From JAPLDB01 sp038206355 (GTDB taxonomy: Bacteria > Bacteroidota > Bacteroidia > AKYH767-A > 2013-40CM-41-45): 64,000 nucleotides of DNA. Shown here one piece after another: positions 32,914-41,546 of the stretch. The notes under the pieces are model-generated. The model searched no databases. It saw nothing but the letters and a program-made list of their open reading frames with translations, and had not been told where the DNA came from. The stretch spans positions 4,500-68,499 of the forward strand of contig JBBRAY010000017.1 of the NCBI GenBank assembly GCA_038206355.1. The letters are read 5' to 3'. Each line of letters begins with the position of its first letter. Position 1 is the stretch's first letter. The position numbers and the translations under genes were made by a program.

Positions 32914-33663
32914 ATGACAGTTAAAAGCGTCCGCAAAAAATCTTCCTCCAAGGCAAGTGTAAAATCAAAAGCACCATCACGTAAAGTAAATGTGACTGTA
33001 AAGTCCGAAAAGGAAAAGTACATCCCGACAAAGAAGCAGGTGAATCCGCTTCACATTGCCATTGCCGGGAATATCGGCGCCGGAAAAACAACACTGACCA
33101 ATCTGCTTTCCAAAAACATGAAATGGGAACCGCATTATGAAGCGGTAGAGGACAATCCATACCTCAACGATTTTTATGAGGACATGCAGCGCTGGAGTTT
33201 TAACCTACAAATCTATTTTCTCAATTCCCGCTTTCAGCAGGTGATGAAAATCCGCCAGAGCGGGAAAACAATTATCCAGGACAGGACCATTTATGAAGAC
33301 GCACACATCTTTGCTCCAAATTTACATAGTATGGGACTGATGACCACCCGCGACTTCAACAATTACCAGGCGTTGTTTGATCTGATGAACAAATTTATTT
33401 CTCCGCCTGATTTACTGATCTATCTGCGTGCATCTGTTCCAACGCTGGTAAACCAGATCCAGAAACGTGGTCGCGATTATGAAAATACCATCCGCATTGA
33501 TTACTTAAAACGATTGAATGAGCGTTATGAAGCATGGATATCAACCTATGAAATGGGAAAAATCTTAGTCATTGACATCGACCACATCAACTTTGCAGAA
33601 AACCGCGAAGACCTCGGTGGCATCATCAATAAAATAAATTCACAGATCAACGGATTGTTTTAA
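32914..33663 (+). CDS. Deoxynucleoside kinase
   Basis: 249 residues. It phosphorylates a deoxynucleoside in the salvage pathway. The P-loop IAGNIGAGKTTL is at residues about 50-61, followed by the substrate-site motifs (YLNDFYEDMQRWSFNLQIYFL), DRTIYEDA with the DR/E pair, and the LID arginines (IQKRGRDYEN). Most relatives begin right at the P-loop strand; here a Lys/Ser-rich tail of about 47 residues precedes it and no internal Met lies nearer the P-loop to serve as a shorter start. A strong terminator follows. Confidence 0.9.
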   Translation: MTVKSVRKKSSSKASVKSKAPSRKVNVTVKSEKEKYIPTKKQVNPLHIAIAGNIGAGKTTLTNLLSKNMKWEPHYEAVEDNPYLNDFYEDMQRWSFNLQIYFLNSRFQQVMKIRQSGKTIIQDRTIYEDAHIFAPNLHSMGLMTTRDFNNYQALFDLMNKFISPPDLLIYLRASVPTLVNQIQKRGRDYENTIRIDYLKRLNERYEAWISTYEMGKILVIDIDHINFAENREDLGGIINKINSQINGLF

Positions 33664-33854
33664 TTACTTAACATATACTACCCAGCATAAACAATTTGCG
33701 AAGTGGTAACTTAGACTTGAAAAGAGGTTGTCTCAAAATTAAAGAGATGGCCTCTTTTTTTTACCCTTATGGTTAGCAGGGATTTCTATTTCAGATTTTA
33801 GTTGCCCGCGAGTGGAATACCTTATGATTTTTTTTCGCGCTCTTTAACCCATTC
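33664..33854 (+). other. Intergenic region with terminator, upstream of the duplicated leader
   Basis: Holds the terminator of the kinase gene (33722-33763) and about 90 bp of unremarkable AT-rich DNA before the leader repeat starts. With the leader, the gene-free stretch reaches 34115. Confidence 0.5.
33722..33763 (+). terminator. Rho-independent terminator
   Basis: AAAGAGGTTGTCTC pairs with GAGATGGCCTCTTT as a 14-bp stem with three G-T pairs around a 9-base loop, followed by a T-run. It ends the kinase unit and insulates the cassette downstream. Confidence 0.85.
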
Positions 33855-34101
33855 TACTTTTTATCCTGATCAGCGCATTCACAAATTTGCTGCTTTTCTT
33901 TTTATTAAACCTCCCGCAGTTTATTTTTTCAAAAATATTTTTTTATCCAATAATTAAATTCCATCTCCAATTTCGATTACGATTCTTAAAACCTATATGC
34001 CTGCCTGGATTGTAAGCCCGGCTGTTCTTTTCTTTTTAGCAGCCACATCCGCTTTTTAATGCAACCATCTTCTGATGAAGAAGATTGTGTATTTTTCAAA
34101 A
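33855..34101 (+). repeat. Leader repeat, copy 1 (247 bp)
   Basis: Direct repeat of 35798-36044. The first 68 bases are identical and bases 33986-34101 differ by only two; a block of about 40 bases between them (near 33944-33985) is strongly diverged. Near the 3' end are two possible hairpins: GGCTGTT...AGCAGCC (34020-34044, with one G-T pair that is G-C in the other copy) and ATCTTCT...AGAAGAT (34067-34085). The repeat stops 14 bp before the ATG of the secreted-protein gene. An ATG at 34059 is in frame with that gene but would put 19 extra residues before the signal peptide, so it is taken as noncoding. Confidence 0.85.
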
Positions 34102-34115
34102 CTAAAAATATCATT

Positions 34116-34955
34116 ATGAAAATAATAATTCTTCTTTTCGTTCTAAGCATTTCCTTATTGTTAACAACTGCTTCTAAAGCCCAAATAATTCTGGAACATA
34201 CTCTGGATTCAACTGGCGTTCCCTATTTTTATTATACTGATATCGGGAACAACGATTTTAAATATGTTTTTCTCAATCGAGCATTAAATAGTTTTAGCTT
34301 GTTTAATATGGATATGTCACCATTCCTTATAAATATTAGTATCCCTGTAACCAATGATTCAATTTCCCAGGGGTTTGGTGTTATATATATCACGAAAACT
34401 TTATTTGATTGCGACTCTACAAACCTTGAATATGTTTATGAAAATCCTTACAGCGTCAATAGTAAGTTTCGTGTATTTAGAACAGACGGAACAATGTTAC
34501 TTGAGGTGGATAGTGCCAACGGTCCATATTATTTAGGAGGAGGAATTTATGGGGGCTCCAATGATTTCAGACCAATTGCAAATACATCAGATGGAACAAA
34601 ATTGTTTTTACAGAAATACAATAATAATGGCATACCAGAGATATTAATTTATGGTTTGTGCGGTATTCTTCCATTGCACATTTATGATTTCAGAGACATG
34701 AAATCATACGTACAAATATTTCCTAATCCAGTAAATCAGGAATTAAATTTTGAAATCTCGTTGCCAAATAATCATGAAGAATTTCAAATTACAATTTTTG
34801 ATACGAATTCCAAGGAACAAAAAAAGCAGTGTATTTCATTATCTCAAAACAAATGTGTTCTTGATGTGAGAAATTACAACAGTGGTACCTATTTCTATTC
34901 CCTTTCCTCAAAGAATAAAATATATCAAAGTGGTAAATTTATGATATCAAAGTAA
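34116..34955 (+). CDS. Cassette gene A1: small T9SS-sorted secreted protein
   Basis: 279 residues from the ATG that opens the signal peptide (MKIIILLFVLSISLLL, cleavage near SKAQ). The passenger, about 190 residues, is all-beta with conserved TLFDCDSTNLEY, FRTDGTMLL and IYGLCGILP. The last 80 residues are a Por sorting domain (FPNPVNQ...GTYFYSLSSKNKIYQSGKF). A paralog with the same motifs lies at 36062; by eye they are about 40% identical. The function is unknown. The head-repeat gene follows after 41 bp, and the leader repeat precedes. Confidence 0.85.
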   Translation: MKIIILLFVLSISLLLTTASKAQIILEHTLDSTGVPYFYYTDIGNNDFKYVFLNRALNSFSLFNMDMSPFLINISIPVTNDSISQGFGVIYITKTLFDCDSTNLEYVYENPYSVNSKFRVFRTDGTMLLEVDSANGPYYLGGGIYGGSNDFRPIANTSDGTKLFLQKYNNNGIPEILIYGLCGILPLHIYDFRDMKSYVQIFPNPVNQELNFEISLPNNHEEFQITIFDTNSKEQKKQCISLSQNKCVLDVRNYNSGTYFYSLSSKNKIYQSGKFMISK

Positions 34956-34996
34956 AATTAATAAAAATAAATCTTAACTTCAAAAAATAAATACAA

Positions 34997-35695
34997 ATGA
35001 AAAATCAATTCAAACTGATAACATTAACCATATTGGTAATCGTCAGTGCCCAATTCAATTCTGCCGTTGGGCAGGTAACAGTTCCTACAAATGGGATTAC
35101 TTCTACCGATTATGTCGGCAGTAGTAATCCTAATGATGTATTGTTTAAAGGAAATGGAAATCTTTATTTAAAACTATTGCAAAGCAACGGTAATCTTGGT
35201 TTAAGTAACCCAACAAATTGGGCTGGCGGTTTTGTTCCTAATTTTAGTTTAGATGTAGATGCCGGAGACATTAATTTAAACACCTTCACCAATGCATATC
35301 GTATTGGCGATGGCTCAACAGGTAATAGTGTTCCTGTACTTTGGCATAACGGTATTATCAGCAGTATTTATGTAGGCGTTGGAGCAGGGAACTCAACAAG
35401 CGCGGCTACGGAGAATACCTTTGTTGGTAACAATTGCGGAAATATTATTGGACTTGGGGGCTCCAATACTTTTGTAGGGTACAATTCGGGAGCCTTAAAT
35501 ACAGGTGGTTCACTAAACACTTATATTGGTAGCAGCGCCGGTCCGATAAGCACTACAGGAGATGCAAATACTTTTATTGGAAATGAGTCCGGATTTTCTA
35601 ATATAACCGGCGGGGAAAACACCTTTGTTGGCGCACTCAGCGGCCATACCAGTAATGGCGGTGGCGGAAATACCTTTATTGGTGCAAGGGTATAA
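34997..35695 (+). CDS. Cassette gene B1: truncated head-repeat surface protein
   Basis: 232 residues with a signal peptide ending near SAVGQ. From residue about 125 it has beta-roll head repeats (NTFVGNNCG, NTFVGYNSGALNTG, NTYIGSSAG, NTFIGNESG, NTFVGALSG), nearly identical in DNA to 37254-37566. It stops after NTFIGARV, exactly where homology with the downstream gene ends, so the rest of the head, the S74 chaperone and the sorting domain are missing. Without a sorting signal it should stay in the periplasm, or it is a dead remnant or a silent donor copy. Confidence 0.7.
   Translation: MKNQFKLITLTILVIVSAQFNSAVGQVTVPTNGITSTDYVGSSNPNDVLFKGNGNLYLKLLQSNGNLGLSNPTNWAGGFVPNFSLDVDAGDINLNTFTNAYRIGDGSTGNSVPVLWHNGIISSIYVGVGAGNSTSAATENTFVGNNCGNIIGLGGSNTFVGYNSGALNTGGSLNTYIGSSAGPISTTGDANTFIGNESGFSNITGGENTFVGALSGHTSNGGGGNTFIGARV
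35369..35682 (+). repeat. Near-identical head-repeat block, copy 1
   Basis: 314 bp matching 37254-37566 with about six changes and one base more (GGGGG at 35456-35460 against GGGG). The flanks on both sides are much more diverged, so this is a recent conversion tract or a retained block of a duplication. Confidence 0.9.
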
Positions 35696-35797
35696 TCCGG
35701 AAATTAAAATCATTTCTCTTTCTGATGGAAATTTTTCTGTATATTTAGTCTCAGTAATCTAAATCAGTAATGGAAACATCCCCTCTCGTTTCTCTTT

Positions 35798-36044
35798 TAC
35801 TTTTTATCCTGATCAGCGCATTCACAAATTTGCTGCTTTTCTTTTTATTAAACCTCCCGCAGTTTACTTTTTCAAAAATTTTTTTTTACCCGCTCGGTAA
35901 ATTCAATCTTACGTTTCGGTTGCAAATCTTAAAACCTGTATGCCTGCCTGGATTGTAAGCCCGGCTGCTCTTTTCTTTTTAGCAGCCACATCCGCTTTTT
36001 AATGCAACCATCTTCTGATGAAGAAGATTGTGTATTTTTCAAAA
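35798..36044 (+). repeat. Leader repeat, copy 2 (247 bp)
   Basis: Second copy of 33855-34101. The hairpin GGCTGCT...AGCAGCC (35963-35987) is perfect here, and ATCTTCT...AGAAGAT (36010-36028) is unchanged. It ends 17 bp before the ATG of gene A2. A 62-residue frame across it (starts METSPLVSLL) is not kept in copy 1. The gene-free gap 35696-36061 contains only this and about 100 bp of AT-rich DNA. Confidence 0.85.
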
Positions 36045-36061
36045 AAATAAAAATTAATTCT

Positions 36062-36886
36062 ATGAAAATAATTCCGTTTGTTTTGATGTTACTGTTAAGT
36101 ATTTTAAGCAAAGCTCAATTTACTTTTGAGCAAACCTATATAATAGGCGGAGGACATGAATCGCCTTTTCTAACCAATCTTGGAAACAATAATTTCAAGT
36201 GGGTTTTGAATGACTATTTCCACGACAAGTTCAGTTTGTACAATTTGGATCACAGTCCATTTTTGGTAAATATACCATACGCCGTTTCTTCTGATTCAGG
36301 ACAATCGTACGCATTAGGTTATATTACAAATACATTATTTGATTGCGACAGCACAAACATTGAATATACTTTGATGAGCGCATCTCCGAATCCTGCTCGA
36401 AAATTTATGGTGTACAGAACGGATGGTACGCTCTTGTTTTCTAAGGACAGCGTTACAGTTCCTTATGCTCTCGGTGCTAATGTTGGAAGCGTTTCATGGC
36501 ATGGTGTAACTAATACAAATGGAGGAACTAAACTGACGCTCTTTAAAGCCATCTCAGGTCAATTTCAATTTAACATATATGGGCTATGTGGAATATTGCC
36601 TGAAAATATAACAGAGATCTACCAATCGTCATCTTTTGTTCAAGTTTCACCTGTGCCATCTTCGAACCAGGTAAAATTCAGGATAATTCCTCCCGGCAAC
36701 CTGGATGAATACAATTTAATAATTTTTAATTCGGAATATCAAACCATACAAACTACAAGTATTCCCACAGGACGTGAGACTGAAATAAACCTGGACGGCC
36801 AGTCTTTAAGTACAGGAACTTATTTCTATTCTCTGCAAAACAAAAACAAAATATTTCAAACAGGAAAATTCATTATTTCAAAATAA
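36062..36886 (+). CDS. Cassette gene A2: small T9SS-sorted secreted protein
   Basis: 274 residues; signal peptide MKIIPFVLMLLLSILSKAQ. A paralog of A1 at 34116, sharing TLFDCDSTNIEY, YRTDGTLLF, IYGLCGILP and the ending GTYFYSLQNKNKIFQTGKFIISK. The sorting domain has VSPVPSSNQ in place of the usual PNP. It starts at the ATG after the leader repeat; an upstream in-frame ATG at 36002 lies in the leader. The head-repeat gene follows after 37 bp. Function unknown. Confidence 0.85.
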   Translation: MKIIPFVLMLLLSILSKAQFTFEQTYIIGGGHESPFLTNLGNNNFKWVLNDYFHDKFSLYNLDHSPFLVNIPYAVSSDSGQSYALGYITNTLFDCDSTNIEYTLMSASPNPARKFMVYRTDGTLLFSKDSVTVPYALGANVGSVSWHGVTNTNGGTKLTLFKAISGQFQFNIYGLCGILPENITEIYQSSSFVQVSPVPSSNQVKFRIIPPGNLDEYNLIIFNSEYQTIQTTSIPTGRETEINLDGQSLSTGTYFYSLQNKNKIFQTGKFIISK

Positions 36887-36923
36887 AATTCTTTAAACAA
36901 CATACACTTAATTCTTAAATAAA

Positions 36924-39478
36924 ATGAAAAAAAGTATATCCTTTACAGTTATCATCTGGATAATTATGCTATTTAATTTTAGCATGAATGCACAGACTAC
37001 CGTCCCTGCAAATTCACCTTCATTAGCTACTGACCATCTTGGATGGGATGTAAACTCTTATTTAACCGTTAATTCTCTCGATATAGCAACTAAAGATGTT
37101 GGGGCTAATGCAATTCCTATTAATTTTTATACAGATAATACTTTATTCCTCCAAGTTCTCACCGGTGGAGATTTGAATATCGCGCAACCTACCAATGGCT
37201 ATATGATAGACAACGATTTTGTGCTGCGGCATAATGGAACCGTATCAAGCATCTATGTAGGCGTTGGCGCAGGGAACTCAACAAGCGCGGCTACGGAGAA
37301 TACCTTTGTTGGTAACAATTGCGGAAATATTATTGGACTTGGGGCTCCAATACTTTTGTAGGGTACAATTCGGGGGCATTAAATACAGGTGGTTCACTAA
37401 ACACTTATATTGGTAGCAGCGCCGGTCCGTTAAGCACTACAGGAGATGCAAATACTTTTATTGGAAATGAGTCCGGATTTTCTAATATAACCGGCGGGGA
37501 AAACACCTTTGTTGGCGCACTCAGCGGCCATACCAGTAATGGGGGTGGCGGAAATACCTTTATTGGAAATTCGGCCGGATATGTAATGTAGAATAGGAGT
37601 GGCTGTACTTTTGTTGGAAATTCGAGCGGCTATAATACAACAGAAAGAGGTAATTCATTTTTCGGCGGTGATGCGGGTGCATCCACAACTGAAGGCACGT
37701 ATAACACTTTTATTGGCTATGAAGGCGGCAATGGGAATGTGTCAGGGAGTTTCAATTCAGCTATTGGTTTTCAGGCTGGTTTTAATAATGGTTCAGGTAA
37801 TTACAATACACTTCTGGGCTGCACAGCAACTGTTCAAAGCGGTGCCACTCGTCTTAATTGTACGGCAGTTGGTGCCAATACCATTGTACCAGGGAGTAAT
37901 CAACTCATACTTGGTGGTAATACTATTGGCACTACTCATAATGATGTAAATGTCGGCATAGGATTATCGGGAGATAATACCGGGGCAAATGGTCTTGGCT
38001 ATGAAGGACCTGCTGTTAAGCTTGAAATAAACGCAGATGCCAACAGTTTTGCTTATACAAGTGCCGGTAGTGGATTGCGCTTTAGGCAACTTACAACTGC
38101 CAATGATGTTACTGCCAACCCCGGACCAGGATTATTGTCAGTAACCGAGGACGGAGATGTTATATATGTTGAAGACATCGGAAATTACTGTAATGAAACA
38201 CCGCAAAGAGCATTACGTGCTGATTATGAAATTCCGCTTTATGATAATATTGGCATGACAGGTCACGATTATTATTTTACAGGATCATCAATTGGCGTTA
38301 CGGACATTATTGTTGGGGAACCTGTTTGTGGTACAAACCCCATTCCGAGTTCAAAATTTCAATCCTATCAGTTAATGAATCAGGGCGTTCCGAGCTATGC
38401 CGGTTATTTTAAAAATAGTACGGATGACAAAACCGCGGTAGGTGCATTGGGAATATCAGATGCATCACAGAACATTAATTTTGGTCTGCAAGGTTTTGTA
38501 AGAGAGTATAGAGGTAAATCTAATTATGGTGTTCTTGGAGCGACCATTCCGAACCCAGCAGCACTAATAGGCAATATTAATATTGGCGTTTATGGCTATG
38601 CTAACCTGAATCCTGATCCAGCAATCTCAAAGAGGAACTATGCTGTAGTTGGTGACTTAGGTCCTATGTGTGCCGCTTGTACTTCGGGTACAGCCGGAGG
38701 ATTTCTTGATTTTGCCGGATATTTTAATGGAGATTTGTTTACAACTGCCGGATTTTACACACCTTCAGATTCAACTCTTAAGGAAAACATTCAGGATATT
38801 ACTAACCCGATGGATATAATAAATTCATTGAATCCTAAATCGTATACTTTTAAACAGCAAGGTAACGAATCAATGCATTTATCGAGCGGCACGCATTACG
38901 GTTTGTTAGCTCAGAATATTGCTTTAGTATTACCTTTCGCAGTAAAAGATTGTATTCATCCGGCTCGATACGATTCACTGGGAAACCAAACGCACGATGA
39001 AATAGATTTCAAAGGAGTTAACAATTTAGAAATAATTCCATTCCTGATTGCAGCAGTGAAAGAGCAAGAACAGACGATTGAAGCAATGCAAGCAGAAATT
39101 GCTACACTTAATGGCGGAGGCAATCGCCAAAACCATCATAGTGGTGAAGAAGAGAATTCTAGTGATGAAGAACAAGGCACTCGTTCCTCCATTGATGTTG
39201 AATTGCAAAACGCAAAATCAATCATCCTCAACCAAAATGTACCTAACCCGTTTGCAGAGCAAACAACCATTACCTACTTTCTTACTGATGATGTAAAGAA
39301 AGCACAAATGTTCTTTTATGATAACAAAGGAACGATCTTAAAAACGGTTGACATCAATGAAAAAGGTGAGGGGCAAATTAATGTTTTCGCTGCAGATCTC
39401 AGCAGTGGAAACTATACCTACACTCTTGTCGCTGATGGAAAAGTTATGGATACTAAGAAAATGATTAAGACAAACTAA
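36924..39478 (+). pseudogene. Cassette gene B2: head-repeat / S74 chaperone / T9SS surface protein, interrupted
   Basis: Reads as one gene of about 851 residues if two faults are repaired: a missing G at 37341-37344 (four G against five in the first copy) and an in-frame TAG at 37589-37591. Pieces are 36924-37361, 37319-37591 and 37592-39478. Order: signal peptide (SMNAQ), head repeats of the NTFIGNESG type, a stalk, a Peptidase S74 intramolecular chaperone (PSDSTLKENI, with the Ser and Lys of the self-cleavage dyad, then GLLAQNI and IPFLIAAVKEQEQ coiled coil), and a Por sorting domain (VPNPFAEQTTI). Such proteins form trimeric fibres. It may be decayed, phase-variable, or carry sequencing errors. 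Confidence 0.8.
37254..37566 (+). repeat. Near-identical head-repeat block, copy 2
   Basis: 313 bp copy of 35369-35682, within the interrupted gene B2. The one-base deletion in the G run at 37341-37344 shifts the frame. Confidence 0.9.
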
Positions 39479-39533
39479 GAACTGATTTTTCGAAATTAAT
39501 TTTCAGGAAAAGAGTTTGTAGCTTGAAATTATT

Positions 39534-39576
39534 AAGAGCCCTTCGGTCCCGGATAATAAGAACGAAGGGCTTTTTT
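39534..39576 (+). terminator. Rho-independent terminator
   Basis: AGCCCTTCG pairs with CGAAGGGCT across a 17-base loop and is followed by T5. It closes the cassette just before the convergent methyltransferase gene. Confidence 0.85.
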
Positions 39577-39580
39577 GCAC

Positions 39581-40648
39581 TCAAACCTTTTTACACTTCA
39601 ACAGCGAATGATAAACCCCGATATCATCCGTTTGCTCCGCAATTGTAAATCCTGCCTTCTCCACACATTGCTGAAATACTTTTGAATAATACATCTGACT
39701 GTTGCCATTGGCGATAGTGGTGAAGTACAGCGAAGTCATCTGTAAGCAAAAAGCAGAAGTTTCAAAATCCTGTTGGTCCCACAATGTTTCCATAATGTAA
39801 ACATGCCCGGCTTCCGATACTGCGTCACGGCAGCGACTCAGGATTGAAACAATTTCATCGTCAGAAAAACAATCCAGAAACTGGCTCATCCAGATGGCAT
39901 CAAATCCCTGAGGAAATTTTTTATCGCCTTCGAGAATATTATTTTCGAAAAATGAAATGCGGTTGCTCAGTCCGAGTTCGGCTACATTTTTCTTCGCCAT
40001 CTCTAATTGTCCGGGCAAATCCATAATGGTAACATGCACATCGGGATCATGTTTCACGCATTGTATCGCCCACTTGCCCGTGTTGCCACCAATATCAAGC
40101 AGGTGTTTGGGCTTGTCTTTGAATATAGCTTTCAATGCATACGGAAAGGCATGGTCAGAATAATAATGATCGAAGCCAAACCAGCTTCGCTGTACATGTA
40201 CAGGTAGTTTCGACAACCCTTCATACACCGTTTTCCAGTTTCCAAAAACTTTTAGTCCTTCCGGCTTTCCGTTTCTGATGGATTCATCAAGACGAAACAA
40301 CCCTTCATAGCAAACATCATGTGTGAAGTCCATATTCGCTTTCGTCATCGGATCATTCAGAATAAAATAACCCGTTTTACTCAGGCGGTATTTTTCATCA
40401 TCCCACAATAACAAACCAATACCCAATCCTGCTTCCATGAGTACACGCGCACCATAATGACTCAGGTTACATTTTTTCTCCACCTGTTCAATGGTTACAG
40501 CATTAGGTTTTTGCGATTCTATATATTCCAGTATTCCGAAATCACGCAAGGCACGCGATGCCTGAAAAACAAATGGTGCATAAGCTATCCACTGTGCATT
40601 TTCCTTTGCTTCAAGAGCAGTCTTTACTTCCTTTTTGAAAAAATCCAT
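39581..40648 (-). CDS. SAM-dependent O-methyltransferase (pigment-cluster type)
   Basis: 355 residues. Residues 20-110 form a winged-helix dimerisation domain (FQASRALRDFGILEYI...SHYGARVLMEAGLGIGLL). The SAM-binding motif is LLDIGGNTGKWAIQ (about 195), with IMDLPGQLEMAK and the later WMSQFLDCFSDDEI. This is the acetylserotonin/hydroxyneurosporene methyltransferase family. Similar genes occur in flexirubin clusters of Bacteroidota, and a tyrosine ammonia-lyase with polyene genes lies nearby, so methylation of an aromatic hydroxyl on a pigment is a reasonable inference. Confidence 0.85.
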   Translation of the reverse strand: MDFFKKEVKTALEAKENAQWIAYAPFVFQASRALRDFGILEYIESQKPNAVTIEQVEKKCNLSHYGARVLMEAGLGIGLLLWDDEKYRLSKTGYFILNDPMTKANMDFTHDVCYEGLFRLDESIRNGKPEGLKVFGNWKTVYEGLSKLPVHVQRSWFGFDHYYSDHAFPYALKAIFKDKPKHLLDIGGNTGKWAIQCVKHDPDVHVTIMDLPGQLEMAKKNVAELGLSNRISFFENNILEGDKKFPQGFDAIWMSQFLDCFSDDEIVSILSRCRDAVSEAGHVYIMETLWDQQDFETSAFCLQMTSLYFTTIANGNSQMYYSKVFQQCVEKAGFTIAEQTDDIGVYHSLLKCKKV

Positions 40649-40675
40649 AGGCCGGCAAAGAGAAGAAAAAAATCT

Positions 40676-41218
40676 TTAATTCACGATAAACTTTCCGTTC
40701 ATTTTCTGATAATGGCCGGGATAGGTGCAAATGAAATCATACGTTCCTTTTTCAGGAGCAGGAAAAGTGATCTCTGTTTTTTCTTTCGGCGCCGTCATTT
40801 TTGTTGACACGAGTACCTGTTTCATTTTTGGAACGTAATCGTTATCAGCTCCTGCTTTCATTCCCTCAGGTCCTACTTTTTCGGCAGAACCTTCATCAAT
40901 AAGTACAAAATTATGCGACATGGAAACGTCAGTGCTTTCATTGATAAATAAAAGATGGACTGTACTTCCGGCTTTAACACGAAGTTCCTTCAGATCATAA
41001 CTCATATCAGCCATTGAATTTCCCATTGCTTTGAGCGTCACTTCTACAACCGGCGCAGCAGGATCAATTTTAATAGGATCATAAGCAGGACCTTCATCCA
41101 TCAGATTGGAAGGAGCTGCAGTTTCGGGTTCAGCAGGAGCCTGTTTTTGCCCGTTGTTGCTGCAGGATGAGATAAAAAAACATGCTGCAATTGAAATTAA
41201 TGATGCGTACTTTTTCAT
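40676..41218 (-). CDS. Azurin/auracyanin-like blue-copper lipoprotein
   Basis: 180 residues with a lipoprotein signal (FISSCSNNG). After an acidic/Pro-rich linker comes a cupredoxin domain with the type 1 copper ligands: His in MSHNFVLI, then Cys, His and Met in FICTYPGHYQKMNG. Family members carry single electrons in the periplasm, for example to terminal oxidases. It lies between the methyltransferase, 27 bp downstream on the same strand, and the divergent ammonia-lyase. Confidence 0.9.
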   Translation of the reverse strand: MKKYASLISIAACFFISSCSNNGQKQAPAEPETAAPSNLMDEGPAYDPIKIDPAAPVVEVTLKAMGNSMADMSYDLKELRVKAGSTVHLLFINESTDVSMSHNFVLIDEGSAEKVGPEGMKAGADNDYVPKMKQVLVSTKMTAPKEKTEITFPAPEKGTYDFICTYPGHYQKMNGKFIVN

Positions 41219-41546
41219 GGTAAAAGAATTTAGCGTATAAAAGTAGTTATAAAATTTATGGTATCAGGAAAGAATCCCCATGGTGAAGTAGCTCAGATTC
41301 AATTTGTAAAAAAATACATGCAACGAATTTCACTAATTAACACTAAACATACAGAAGACATGAAATTCTTAATAAATTGAATTACACAAATAAGGATCCA
41401 ATTTTGTTAAATAATAACCAACCGATGCATTGGTGTTAATTCGTGAAATTCGTGGCAGATCTTTTCAAAACTTATTCACTACCCTTGCTACATACCCTGC
41501 CACATGAAAATAATTTAAGTAATATTGAACCCCGAATTAAAAATTT
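41219..41546. other. Divergent intergenic region with a palindromic element
   Basis: 328 bp between the azurin-like and ammonia-lyase genes. It contains the 139-bp inverted-repeat element described separately; promoters for both genes must lie here, but no clear TAnnTTTG word was found. Confidence 0.5.
41319..41457. mobile_element. MITE-like palindromic element, 25-bp terminal inverted repeats
   Basis: The left end starts TGCAACGAATTTCACTAATT and the right end is its inverse, 23 of 25 positions matching, with 89 bp between. No target-site duplication is evident and no transposase is present. The whole could be a non-autonomous mobile element or a long hairpin-forming repeat. The words recall the AATTCGTGAAATTCGTGGC text scattered in many Bacteroidota genomes. 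Confidence 0.55.

Noticed and set aside
35770..35958. 62-residue hydrophobic protein in the second leader repeat
   Set aside because: The frame and its start are not kept in the first leader copy, where the same bases are otherwise conserved.
36924..39478. Prophage tail-fibre gene, because of the S74 domain
   Set aside because: No other phage genes nearby; signal peptide and sorting domain show it is a secreted cell protein.
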